This document shows positions 1 through 8,361 of a stretch of DNA of 16,862 bases, piece after piece. A program made the position numbers and the translations under genes. The DNA is from Cyclostephanos tholiformis (lineage: Eukaryota; Bacillariophyta; Thalassiosirophyceae; Thalassiosirales; Thalassiosiraceae): NCBI GenBank assembly GCA_036939975.1, contig JALLPB010000373.1, positions 1 to 16,862 of the forward strand, read 5' to 3'. The notes below the pieces were generated by a model. It was not told the DNA's origin. It worked only from the letters and a program-made list of their open reading frames with translations, and did not search any database. Each line of letters starts with the position of its first letter. Position 1 is the first letter of the stretch.

Positions 1-346
1 GGCATAAAGGTGGAGCACTTACTAGTAAAGTCCCCCGTTTGTGCCAACAGTCTAAGTTAGTGTGTGTATCTATTGCCTAAGGGAAAGGTACCAAGCAGCG
101 ACCAACTGAAGTGGCGAGGCCACCCAATAGGTATTATTACTCTAAAGTACAAAAATATTTTACAGTAAAAGGTTCTTTACTTTCTTGTTCTATCGATATC
201 TTCCCGCCCTTTTTTCTTCAAACAAAGGAAATACCGGGGCGGGACCTGCCTCCACCACCATGCCAACACATGTCCGTCACCGTACACGTCAATCTCTTCC
301 TCCTCTGTTTCGTCACAATCACACATCTCAATTGCCCATTAACACG
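1..346. other. Left-edge non-coding stretch, upstream of ankyrin gene
   Basis: This stretch lies before the chosen start of the ankyrin gene and holds no recognisable gene. The downstream reading frame is already open from position 185, so part of it could be coding if translation starts at the in-frame ATGs at 185 or 260. It contains a pyrimidine-rich segment and a TTCCCGCC octamer at 201-208 that resembles an E2F-type site, which could be chance. An AT-rich segment near 150-172 has a small inverted repeat (TTTTAC a GTAAAA). It is best read as 5' untranslated region plus proximal promoter. No tRNA or transposon end was seen. Confidence 0.5.
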
Positions 347-1945
347 ATGTCGGTAGCGTGTCTTCGAAAGAGTATCTGCAGTGTTATTGAATCGGCGGGT
401 ACAACTGACATTGTCTCCGAGCTGGACAATATTTTTTTGAATTACGAGAGTTTAGGGAGTGATTGGTGCGAGGAAGGTGATAACGTGACTCCTCTGATGC
501 TGGCCTGTGACAAGTGCAATTCCGAAGCGTTAATCTATCTTCGAAATCAAATGAGCGCTTTTACAAATTACTCGCAGCCAACTGACCTACTTATAGATGC
601 TTGGGGTCATCCCGATGAAGCATCCTCCCATGGAAATCGGGCTTCTCACCACGCACTGGCGGCAGGATTCAGCGAAGGCTTAGATCTACTCGAAAACATT
701 TGGGGATTTTTTGAGGAAGAGTCACATGGTGGTCGCCTTCGCCGATATCTTTCCCTACTCTCGCAGACGAATCATAACGGAGACACTCCACTAATGATGG
801 CGTGCGTGAATGGTCGCGATGACGTTGTTCAATGTTTGCTGCAACGCAGCGTTCAATTGGCACTGAGTACGCGTCCCGCTGACACGAAAGCGACCGTGAA
901 TGAAACTTGGCAACTGCTCAAAGACATATTCAGAATGAGAAATAGTGAAGAGTGCACGGCGCTGAATTTGGCTTCCGGACATGGCCACCCTGGCATTGTC
1001 AAGATTCTTATTGAGCCACACAATATTGAATTGAATTCAAACGATGAATCAGTTGAGGCAAACCTAATATTTGGTGAAAAGAAGAACACTATGGCGGATG
1101 AGGCCAATGAAACTAACAGTACCGTCCACAAATTGAATCCGTTGGCTGAAGTTACCTTTACGGATATTGATTTCTGTAAGAAGACATTAGGAGATCTTGA
1201 CACTAGATTGAAATTCAAGGATCGATTTAAGGTTGCCGTCATTGAGAAAATAAGTCTTCAGCGAAAGAATACGAATGAATGCCTAGCCATGATGGAAGTC
1301 GAATTAGATCGATTAGCGACCAATGCGGCCAATGAACTTCTCTTGCTTGAAAATCTTTCGACCACGTCAATAGCAATTCCCATCATTTTCAAAGGAACAT
1401 CCAAACGAGTGAAGATAAAGAAGAGGCAAAGACGTAACACAAGGGGAAAAAGAGGCATTGACGCGGGAGTGCCAGATAGCGTAGTTGATGCAACTAGATC
1501 TGACAGTGCAACTGGTGAAAACTGCTGGGACTTCGTAAAAAATGAGCCTAAAACAGGAGAGTTTTCTCTTCAATCGTCGCCATTCGTCACGCTACAAGAT
1601 GGAACTTTGATATCAAAACATCAAAAGTCCGAATTCGACTCGCATATTGACATACTTGCTGACAAAGCCTCATTCGACAATGTCATAACTGACGAATCAA
1701 ATATTAACAAAGAAGCGAAAACGTTCCAAAGAATACTTACACATAGCATCTCCAAAACGGACTGTGAAAAAGCTGCATTAATGGAGTCTCTGTGTCTCAA
1801 TCCAGCTATGCTACTACTCTCACCTCATGGAATGGCAGTGGATATGTCGCCATGCCAGCTTGATGCCATCGAGTCTATATTGAATCATCAACTTAAGGCA
1901 ACCAAAGAAGCACAAAAAATTCAGAGAAGATTACTTAAAAAATAA
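347..1945 (+). CDS. Ankyrin-repeat protein with basic region and unrecognised C-terminal module
   Basis: Predicted 532-residue protein, apparently intron-free. Ankyrin-like units are visible at about residues 45-70 (NVTPLMLACDKCNSEALIYL), 95-120 (weaker), 143-170 (GDTPLMMACVNGRDDVVQCL) and 198-230 (CTALNLASGHGHPGIVKILI). They carry the TPL-x-x-A and G-x-x-x-V-x-x-L pattern of the family, which mediates protein-protein contacts. Residues 281-340 look helical or coiled-coil, residues 351-370 are strongly basic (KRVKIKKRQRR) and could be a nuclear localisation signal, and residues 478-532 form a distinct module ending in a Lys/Arg/Gln helix. The function cannot be named. The start is uncertain: in-frame ATGs exist at 185 and 260 (the latter also with A at -3), giving 586 or 561 residues. 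I chose 347 because similarity to folded domains begins only after it and the residues before it look like translated leader. The gene ends 175 bp from the convergent HMG gene. Confidence 0.8.
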   Translation: MSVACLRKSICSVIESAGTTDIVSELDNIFLNYESLGSDWCEEGDNVTPLMLACDKCNSEALIYLRNQMSAFTNYSQPTDLLIDAWGHPDEASSHGNRASHHALAAGFSEGLDLLENIWGFFEEESHGGRLRRYLSLLSQTNHNGDTPLMMACVNGRDDVVQCLLQRSVQLALSTRPADTKATVNETWQLLKDIFRMRNSEECTALNLASGHGHPGIVKILIEPHNIELNSNDESVEANLIFGEKKNTMADEANETNSTVHKLNPLAEVTFTDIDFCKKTLGDLDTRLKFKDRFKVAVIEKISLQRKNTNECLAMMEVELDRLATNAANELLLLENLSTTSIAIPIIFKGTSKRVKIKKRQRRNTRGKRGIDAGVPDSVVDATRSDSATGENCWDFVKNEPKTGEFSLQSSPFVTLQDGTLISKHQKSEFDSHIDILADKASFDNVITDESNINKEAKTFQRILTHSISKTDCEKAALMESLCLNPAMLLLSPHGMAVDMSPCQLDAIESILNHQLKATKEAQKIQRRLLKK

Positions 1946-2120
1946 ATGCATGAGTAGCTTTCAGCGCAATCTAATGTTTAATCAAAGAGATTTATATGGA
2001 TTTATTTCGTTCTGATGTTCACCCAAACTCTTGTGAAAAATGCAGCTTAAAAAGATGATGTGCGGGCATTGAAATAAATGGCGCGGAAATAATTATATAC
2101 CACTCTGGAGTCTCAAAAGC

Positions 2121-3746
2121 TCACTGGTTTTCTACAAGCGCATCCCAATAATCAAACGATGGCTCATGCGCCTTGAAGGCTGCAGAAGAAGTAGGACCCA
2201 TCACCCTCATAGTCCCCGTCGGGGCAGTATGATGGACATGATCAGAGAATTCCTTTACCATCTCATTCTCGTCGATGCCGCTGAAAGCCATCTTGATACC
2301 GTCGAGGTTGTCGTCGTCGTCCCCATCCCTGAGTGGAACTAAAATTTCATCAAAGATAGAAGTCGATGCAGCGCCGCCTGCATTGGATGATGAGACGTTG
2401 GCTGGCCTGTCACGAAAAAGATTACGCCTCTTGGAACACCTTTCGGGAGTGATCACCTTCGCGGCGGAGGGACGTTTGGGACTGTTGACAAGAGACGAAA
2501 TGAATCGCTCCATATCGTTGTCAAGAGTGGAATCCAATCGTTGGATGGGTGAGCCGTGTGGCAAAGGTTCGAGCTTGACAGCCGCGTTTCCCATTGCAAA
2601 GGTTGTACTGCCGACGGTATCGGCCTTGATGACGCGAGGAGCGCCTTCGGTCTCCTTGGCGCGGATGGCTTCCTTCTTGTCCGCCTGACGTTGCTTCTTG
2701 AGCAACCTCTCTTTCATGTCTTCCGGGATTTCCCCCATAGCTGATAGGCGCTCTTTATATAGGTTGTAGCACTCCATGTCCTCTTTGTACTTGACAAGCT
2801 CCATGGCAGCCATCATCTTGCAATATTTGCGAGTCTCGTCGTCGACCTGGGCCCATCGTGCTGCGATCATTCGGGTCAGTTCGAGGAAACCAATCTTGCC
2901 GTGGGATTTGCGATGTTTACGCTTGGTTGGCTTCTTCGTTTTTCCGGATATGTACCAGTCGGCGCGTAGGGGTAGGGAACGGTATCGTTCCGGCATGAGC
3001 GGATCGTTCTCGAAGAGGGCCACTTGACTACCGGCGGAACCGACGGATCCAGGACTTAGAGCATTATCTTCATCGTCGTTCAATGTTGTACGCTCTTCTT
3101 CAGAGGCTAGGACACGATGGATGATGTACTCGCGTTCGAGTTGGTAAAACATAGTATACTCCGTGTAGGGACGTGGGGGCTTGGTCGTTATCATGCCGGC
3201 GGTCGACATTTCCGCGGTGGCTTTGGCGACCTTGTGGGCCTTGTCGGAGTTCGCGTCAACAGGATTAGTCCCTTTGATGAGAGAAGAATACGGTGCCGAT
3301 CGTGGAGTCCTTCCCGAAGACTTGGTGGCCGCTGCCGCTACTGGCGTCGATGGAGATACGAGGGCCGGGGCAGACATAATCATTTGGGGCGTGGGTGGAA
3401 TTGGAGTCGCCCCTAGACCAGCAGGAGCGGAATGACCGGAGGTGCTACCATGATAGAATGGTGCATGTGGGCCTCTATTAGGTATCCGACTCTGCTGCTG
3501 GTGGGATGGTTGAGGATAATGAACCAGCGGAGGAGGTGGTGGACGATGCGCGTGGGGTGCAGAATTTAGATAAGATTGTCCTGACCAATCATATTGATAC
3601 TGATTGCTCCATTGAGTTTGCTGGTGCTGCTGGTGCTGCTGGTGCTGCTGGTGCTGCTGATGCTGCTGGTGTTGCTGGTGTTGCGCATGCTGTAGATGCT
3701 GCAGCATCGGCTGCGGCTGCGGCTGTTGTTGTTGGTGACAATACAT
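2121..3746 (-). CDS. HMG-box protein with Gln/His-rich N-terminus
   Basis: Predicted 541-residue nuclear DNA-binding protein in one exon. The N-terminus is low complexity: Gln/Pro/His rich with a His-Gln-Gln tandem repeat at about residues 22-43, then a Pro/Ser/Ala-rich tract to about 150. The HMG-box signature is split. Helix I is at about 190-213 (PPRPYTEYTMFYQLEREYII). A 60 to 70 residue insertion follows with LP-x-R-x-DWYISGKTKKPTKRKHRKSHG, then helices II and III at about 284-330 (KIGFLELTRMIAARWAQVDD onward, with KYCKMMAAMELVKYKEDM). I associate this arrangement with HMG-box families expanded in diatoms. The C-terminal half has basic clusters (KKQRQADKKEAIRAK; KRRNLFRDR) and an acidic patch (DGDDDDN). 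By inference it is a chromatin or transcription factor; the target is unknown. There is an in-frame stop six codons upstream of the ATG, which supports the start. The 5' end faces the DUF760 gene across 552 bp. Confidence 0.85.
   Translation of the reverse strand: MYCHQQQQPQPQPMLQHLQHAQHQQHQQHQQHQQHQQHQQHQQTQWSNQYQYDWSGQSYLNSAPHAHRPPPPPLVHYPQPSHQQQSRIPNRGPHAPFYHGSTSGHSAPAGLGATPIPPTPQMIMSAPALVSPSTPVAAAATKSSGRTPRSAPYSSLIKGTNPVDANSDKAHKVAKATAEMSTAGMITTKPPRPYTEYTMFYQLEREYIIHRVLASEEERTTLNDDEDNALSPGSVGSAGSQVALFENDPLMPERYRSLPLRADWYISGKTKKPTKRKHRKSHGKIGFLELTRMIAARWAQVDDETRKYCKMMAAMELVKYKEDMECYNLYKERLSAMGEIPEDMKERLLKKQRQADKKEAIRAKETEGAPRVIKADTVGSTTFAMGNAAVKLEPLPHGSPIQRLDSTLDNDMERFISSLVNSPKRPSAAKVITPERCSKRRNLFRDRPANVSSSNAGGAASTSIFDEILVPLRDGDDDDNLDGIKMAFSGIDENEMVKEFSDHVHHTAPTGTMRVMGPTSSAAFKAHEPSFDYWDALVENQ
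3618..3691. repeat. 9-bp tandem repeat (His-Gln-Gln coding)
   Basis: Imperfect tandem array with a 9-bp period, read on the minus strand as CACCAGCAG or CATCAGCAG units, about seven copies. It encodes the His-Gln-Gln run near the N-terminus of the HMG-box protein. The core units are nearly identical and the flanking ones are degenerate (CAA for CAG, CAT for CAC). Such trinucleotide-rich arrays are prone to length change by replication slippage, so the copy number may vary between strains. Confidence 0.85.
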
Positions 3747-4298
3747 ATCTGTTGATTGACTTCAGAGAATTTCAGCGGATGGTTTATGCTGTTCGTTTTT
3801 CAATGCAGTACCCAACAAAGCTATTCCTGCGATTCTTCTATCCTCGATCAAGATTGTGATTGCCGACAGCTCCGAAATGATATTGTGACCGTTTCGATGG
3901 GATGGATGGTCATTCTAGACGATAAAACCAAACATCGTTGGACGAGTACTTGAGTTGTTCTAGAGAGAAAAGGTGAACGGAGACAGTTGAAATTGCCGTT
4001 CACACGATAACCTAATCCCGATTGCGGGTCCCGAATCACTTCCCATCGAGTCTGTCCTCTCTTCCCGCCAACTTTGTTGTCCACCTCACTCGAGAGACGT
4101 GAAGCCCCCCCTTCGATGATCGAAGCGTATCGTAGGCCTCTCCCTGTCTCTCTCCTCGCTCTTGCTCCTCGGTTGCGTCCTAACAACTCCGGAGGGGAAA
4201 GATGTCTGTGTTTCATAGACAGAAGGTTCCTCTTGCGTCCGCGACGAACGAATAATTATTGCATATATCCGAGCCCGAGGCGAAAAAGTCGCATTAGA
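3747..4298. promoter_or_regulatory. Divergent intergenic region between HMG and DUF760 genes
   Basis: This 552-bp region separates two genes transcribed away from each other, so it should hold both promoters and both 5' leaders. The only open frames are short and unlike known proteins. The plus-strand frame of the DUF760 gene is open back to 4074, so a longer N-terminus is formally possible but would bury the hydrophobic signal peptide. Visible small elements are a perfect 6-bp inverted repeat CTTCGA-TGA-TCGAAG at 4111-4125 and a TTCCCGCC octamer at 4062-4069 that resembles an E2F-type site. No clear TATA box was found. Regulatory roles are inferred from position only. Confidence 0.5.
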
Positions 4299-5897
4299 AT
4301 GCTCTTTCTCTTATTTCTCGCTGCGCCTTTGGCCCAGCCGTTTATAATGCCATTCCCACCATTTATTAATTCTTGTCGGATACCACATAGTGCCCTGTTC
4401 GTTTCGAAATCGTCCGATGACGGGAACAAAGACGCCGAAAACGACAAAATAGGGAAAACGCCATCCGACGATGGGCTGTATATCGGGGACGATGTCTTCT
4501 TTATCACCAACGAGGATGACACAGACGAGGGTCTTTCTTTGTCCGACTCCACCCTATTTTACGTCGACGAAGACGAAGACGACGACGACATCATCGATAC
4601 CGATCCCTACGCCCAAACTGCTTCCAGCGAATTCACCGAGGATGACGATCCACCGAAGATTATCTCTGGCTCTCTTGCAAAGGCCCTGGCACGTCAGGTG
4701 CGACAGCTGAACATCTCTCCCCTCGATTGGGGTGGGGCACTGTCCACGCTCCGTTCGCGCGTGTCCGACATTGAGGAGGGGAAGAGCACCAACCCATCCT
4801 ACGCCCTGTTCCGAAGCATTTCCCGCGAGAGGCCGAATGAGGCCATCGGGAGATTCGTGAGGGACGCCAATCCGGAGGTCGTCGCGGCCATGACCGGGGC
4901 GGTGGGATCCCTGCTCGGGAGTTTGTCCAACCCGGCCATGGGCATCGAGGTTATCGTCCAGGCGTCGAGCGAGAAGCTCGCGAATCTTTGCTTCCAACTG
5001 ATGATGACGGGGTACATGTTCCGAAATGCCGAGTACGTGATAGCGCTCAAGTCGCTGATGAACATTCGCGGGGTGGGTGCCACCTTGGAGGAATACCGAG
5101 CAGCATTTCGACGGCTGGATACTGATGGTAATGGATATCTCGAAAGGGACGAGATCGAGGCCATGCTCTCCGAGGTATACGAGGGGAAGCCTCCCGCATT
5201 CGAAACGACGACGTTCCTGGAATTCTTTGATTCGAACAACGATGGAAGGATAAGCTGGGAGGAATTCGAGAAAGGATTTGGGGTAGTGACGAAGATAGGC
5301 GTTAACGAGGGAAAACAGCAGATGAACCGATTCCGTTTAGCGGGTTCATCGTCTAATAAAGATGGCGACGACGACGATGAGGAAGAGACTATGATTGTCG
5401 AACCAGCCATAGCGGGGACGGTCCAGGTAGAATTGGAAGACGGGAGGATAATCGAGGTGGACGCCCAAGAATACATGAATGATCTTAAGCAGCAGGCTCT
5501 AGAACTCAAGATGGAACTAGCGCGAGAAAAGGGCATTGATCCGAGAGATATGGGAATATCAGATAGCGAACCCCTCGGAGTGACCAGTCCTGGTGGCAGC
5601 AGGACCTCTATCGCGAGCTACATCGCCAGCCTCCAGGGAGATGTGAAATCGCTCACGCAAGGTATAAGCCCAGAAGTTGTTGAGTCTATGAAGATGTTGA
5701 TTGATTTCGTATTAGAGGGGGGTCCTGAGGCTAGAGGAGGCGGGGAGAATTATGCCAAGAAGAGGGCGATGGATAAGAAAAAGGAGATGGAATTGCCAGG
5801 GTCGGCTTTGCAGCAGCTGGCGCTCTGGCAGTTGGTCATCGGATATAGATTGCGCGAGACGGAGGCCACCGGGGAGTGGAGGAGAATGCTGGAGTAA
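4299..5897 (+). CDS. Predicted plastid protein: DUF760-like segments flanking an EF-hand pair
   Basis: Predicted 532-residue protein. Residues 1-15 ([15 protein letters not shown]) form a hydrophobic signal peptide followed by an aromatic residue and a Ser/Arg-containing stretch, resembling the bipartite presequence for complex plastids. Residues 40-117 are very acidic. Residues 190-255 match the DUF760 pattern of plant and cyanobacterial plastid-related proteins ([39 protein letters not shown]). Two complete EF-hand loops follow: 274-285 ([12 protein letters not shown]) and 311-322 ([12 protein letters not shown]), with acidic ligands at positions 1, 3, 5 and 12 (Asn in some middle positions) and Gly at 6, so Ca2+ binding is likely. 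A second DUF760-like part is at about 440-527 ([36 protein letters not shown]). The biochemical role of DUF760 is unknown to me. The start at 4299 was chosen over the in-frame ATGs at 4074 and 4116 because it exposes the signal peptide and has A at -3. Convergent with the PRA1 gene, 171 bp away. Confidence 0.82.
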   Translation: MLFLLFLAAPLAQPFIMPFPPFINSCRIPHSALFVSKSSDDGNKDAENDKIGKTPSDDGLYIGDDVFFITNEDDTDEGLSLSDSTLFYVDEDEDDDDIIDTDPYAQTASSEFTEDDDPPKIISGSLAKALARQVRQLNISPLDWGGALSTLRSRVSDIEEGKSTNPSYALFRSISRERPNEAIGRFVRDANPEVVAAMTGAVGSLLGSLSNPAMGIEVIVQASSEKLANLCFQLMMTGYMFRNAEYVIALKSLMNIRGVGATLEEYRAAFRRLDTDGNGYLERDEIEAMLSEVYEGKPPAFETTTFLEFFDSNNDGRISWEEFEKGFGVVTKIGVNEGKQQMNRFRLAGSSSNKDGDDDDEEETMIVEPAIAGTVQVELEDGRIIEVDAQEYMNDLKQQALELKMELAREKGIDPRDMGISDSEPLGVTSPGGSRTSIASYIASLQGDVKSLTQGISPEVVESMKMLIDFVLEGGPEARGGGENYAKKRAMDKKKEMELPGSALQQLALWQLVIGYRLRETEATGEWRRMLE

Positions 5898-6068
5898 AAT
5901 ATTGTTATGATATTCATCAGCTCTTCTATTTTGTGCCCGGTGGTAGTCTAATCTTTAAAAGTATCTTAGCCACTGCTATGAATAATTTCATGCAAATCCC
6001 GACCCGATTGTGTTAACAATCTCCATAAATACAAATGCCTGGGAAAATGATGAATCCAATATGTAGAT

Positions 6069-6946
6069 TTAAACAGACTCCTCACATTCTACAAAGACCT
6101 CGCTGCCGTCATCGCTGTGCGATGATGGAAGCGAGGTCATTGACCTCGACCCCGATCTTACTCTATCCCCCGCAAGCTTCGACGAATCTCGCATCAAAGC
6201 GTGGATAAATACAAGCGCGCCGCTGATTGCTACTCCCTTAATTGACGGCTTAAAGCATTTGGCGGCCGCCACCCACATAGTCCATGCCGTCAATATCCAC
6301 GATCGTCGCTTGGGTGTGAAAACATCGTTCAAGTCTCTATCCATGATAACAAGTCTAACATCCTCTCGAATAATTACCAAATGCAACCACCAAGTTGCCC
6401 ACGTAATCCCCACGTACAGCAGCATCCCTGGGTGCATTAATGCGACGATCAAAATTGTACAGACAGCCACGAAGGCATAGTTCGTTGAGAAATAATTTAG
6501 ATTTCGAGTCAGACGAGACATGACCCTTTCGAGTGATGACTTATTCGTTTGGCAGTTGAGGGAAATCGGTGACGAGAATGCGTCGGCGGTAAACCATATG
6601 GACGGGCCCGTCATTCCCATGAAAATAGGGAGGGGTCGGAGGGTGTCCATCGACAGTTTGGATGTGCTGCAGTTTTGAATGGGATTGAATAAATTGATTA
6701 TGAGACGATACATAAACGACCAAAGATATGGATATTGTCAACTCACAACGAAACAATCCGCGCCATCACACGGTCGATGGCTGCACCACTAACGGTCAGG
6801 GGCCCTAATTGGAAGTGCATGTTTCGCCTCTTTTTTGAATCATCGATACAAGCGCTACTGTCGTTAGAAATGGATACCGACGATGACAGTTCCACGTTGC
6901 CAGGTTCAGCGAGCAGGCGCCTCCTAATGGGACTAGCTTCTTCCAT
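6069..6946 (-). CDS. PRA1-family (prenylated Rab acceptor) membrane protein, one intron
   Basis: Two exons: 6946..6747 and 6666..6069, with an 80-bp intron 6746..6667 (donor GTGAGT, acceptor CTGCAG). Joining them in phase 2 gives TT|C (Phe67) and a 265-residue protein. The PRA1 domain lies at about residues 110-225: an [20 protein letters not shown] segment leading into a hydrophobic hairpin (about 130-165), a cytosolic loop, and a second hydrophobic hairpin (about 189-225) ending [13 protein letters not shown]1/Yip3 proteins sit in ER, Golgi or endosomal membranes, bind prenylated Rab GTPases and promote their membrane delivery. The N-terminal 67 residues are polar and unrecognised; the tail is Ser/Asp/Glu rich. 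The ATG at 6946 is the first in frame, but the frame stays open for 63 codons upstream, so the true N-terminus could lie further upstream. Exon 2 alone has its own ATG at 6713; the spliced model is preferred because frame and splice sites fit. Confidence 0.83.
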
Positions 6947-7275
6947 TGCAGAAATAAAGGACGGAGAAGTTGGAGGAAGACTGTCGAGATCAAGCGAAGG
7001 CCTCTTCGTCCGTGATCTTTCAGTGTCGCGCCGCGATCGCGAGCAGGGTTTGTGGTCGTCAGCGGCCTTTTTGGAGATGACCCCAGCAGACCCCAGCCCA
7101 GGAATAGCCGTTGTTGCGTGTTTACTCTCTAGGGACTACCTAATTTAGTGTATCGAATGTACCTACCTAGGTAGTAACTCTCAAAAATGGTAAGATACCC
7201 CGGTACTATTCTGTTCCACATCCAAGGTGACTCACATATAACATAAGCAACTGAAGCCTATCCTACCGACCATCC
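6947..7275. promoter_or_regulatory. Divergent intergenic region between PRA1 and DUF1499 genes
   Basis: This 329-bp region lies between two start codons that point away from each other. It contains a perfect 12-bp palindrome CTACCTAGGTAG at 7163-7174, inside the longer TACCTACCTAGGTAG, and a TGACTCA heptamer at 7228-7234 identical to the core site of AP-1/GCN4-type bZIP factors, followed by an AT-rich CATATAACATAA about 40 bp before the DUF1499 start. The PRA1-proximal part (7135 to 6947) is open in the PRA1 frame and could be leader or extra coding sequence. Regulatory function is inferred from position and symmetry only. Confidence 0.45.
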
Positions 7276-8309
7276 ATGCACCTATTCGCCACTATTGCTT
7301 TTGCAAGCATCTCGTCCGCCGTCTCCTTTTCGGGCATTACTCGGATTAGCAGGGCGAGGATCACGGCTTTGAGCGAGAAGAGTCGCGACGTAGATGCGCT
7401 GACAAGACGGGAGACGCTTCAAACTTTCGTCGTTGGGACGGCAGCGATATTAGATGGATTCATTGCCTCGCCCGAAAAGGCATTGGCGTTTCCAAACAAA
7501 ATATCAAACCAGTATGATGACCGTCCTAAACAACGGGGATCTAAGGTGTGTGTTGTTGGCTACTTCCGCCGTTGTTAGTTTGCAATCATTCGCTGTACTG
7601 ATCCGTACGATTCACAGCCAAAAGGACTAGGGGTAGCTGTCCGAAAAAATACGGCAGGCGAAGAATACATCGGTCTAAGTCCGTGTGGCTCTGGTGAGAT
7701 ACTTTTATCTGTTGTTAGATATTCCTGTCTAATATATTTGACACACATGTTGCAATAAATTTCCTAGCCCCGAATTGCTTCTGCTCCACTGATAACATCG
7801 AGGATTCGTCTGATTCAAACATTCCGCCCTTCAAATGGCCTGCAAAACTGTTTTCGTCCCATGAAGAAGCCTTTCGGCAATTATACGATGTCTTGATGGC
7901 GTACGAACCCGGCCAATCAAATATTGATGGTGGCGGGTTTGATATTGTTACATTTGATCCCAAAGCTGGTTATATGTATGTACAATTCGAAAGTCTTAAG
8001 AATGGATTCATTGATGACTTGGAATTCGCATTCATCGATGATGATAAGGATAAGAATGCCGTACAAGTCCGTTCCAGTAGTCGCCTGGGATATGTGAGTT
8101 CTTTCTTGTACACACTCATCCATTCTCCGGTAAAGTAATCCTCTCATCCTTTCGCCCTTTTTCCTTCATTAAAGTTGGACTTCGGTGTCAATGCAAAAAG
8201 AATCAATTATTTGGCCAAAAATCTAAGGTCAAAGGGTTGGGATGCGCCGGGGGTAGAGTTTGAGACACACAGGGGTTACGCAGAGGAGAATGGTTTGAAA
8301 TATTTTTAA
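7276..8309 (+). CDS. DUF1499 protein, predicted plastid/thylakoid lumen, three introns
   Basis: Four exons: 7276..7545, 7618..7693, 7768..8093 and 8175..8309; introns of 72, 74 and 81 bp with GT-AG ends. Joined, they give 268 residues and end in TAA. DUF1499 hallmarks are split over the exons: LSPCGSAPNC (about 110-119, made by joining exons 2 and 3), [14 protein letters not shown] then [12 protein letters not shown] (strand pattern), and [17 protein letters not shown] (about 218-235, across the exon 3/4 junction). Finding these conserved blocks across three splice junctions strongly supports the model. Residues 1-18 are a hydrophobic signal peptide ending near AVSF, resembling the ASAFAP-type cleavage site of diatom plastid proteins. 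[16 protein letters not shown] at 43-58, ending ALAF, resembles a twin-arginine lumenal signal. A soluble lumen location is therefore inferred. The reaction, if any, is unknown to me. Convergent with the FCP1-like gene, 52 bp away. Confidence 0.88.
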
Positions 8310-8361
8310 GGAATGAACAACGAAGAATATCCTGATTAACGGGAATATCTCTCCCATCTCT

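Noticed and set aside
853..1242. 129-codon minus-strand open frame within the ankyrin gene
   Set aside because: It is a shadow of the ankyrin-coding frame; no domain and no independent start context.
3848..4216. 122-codon minus-strand open frame upstream of the HMG gene, considered as an upstream exon
   Set aside because: The composition is Arg/Ser-rich noise, and there is an in-frame stop just upstream of the HMG start with no convincing splice pair linking them.
4799..5536. 245-codon open frame on the minus strand, antisense to the DUF760/EF-hand gene
   Set aside because: Its translation is Ser-rich without any recognisable domain, and it mirrors the codons of a well-supported gene on the other strand.
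6006..6021. GATTGT-GTTA-ACAATC hairpin between the DUF760 and PRA1 genes, considered as a terminator
   Set aside because: Intrinsic terminators are not used by RNA polymerase II, and a 6-bp arm of this kind is common by chance.
6735..7148. 137-codon plus-strand open frame across PRA1 exon 1
   Set aside because: It is antisense to the spliced PRA1 exon and has no recognisable similarity.
7276..8309. PsbP-like lumen protein as identity of this gene
   Set aside because: First considered because of the lumenal presequence, but the spliced PNC and SRLGY-x-DFGVN blocks match the DUF1499 pattern instead.
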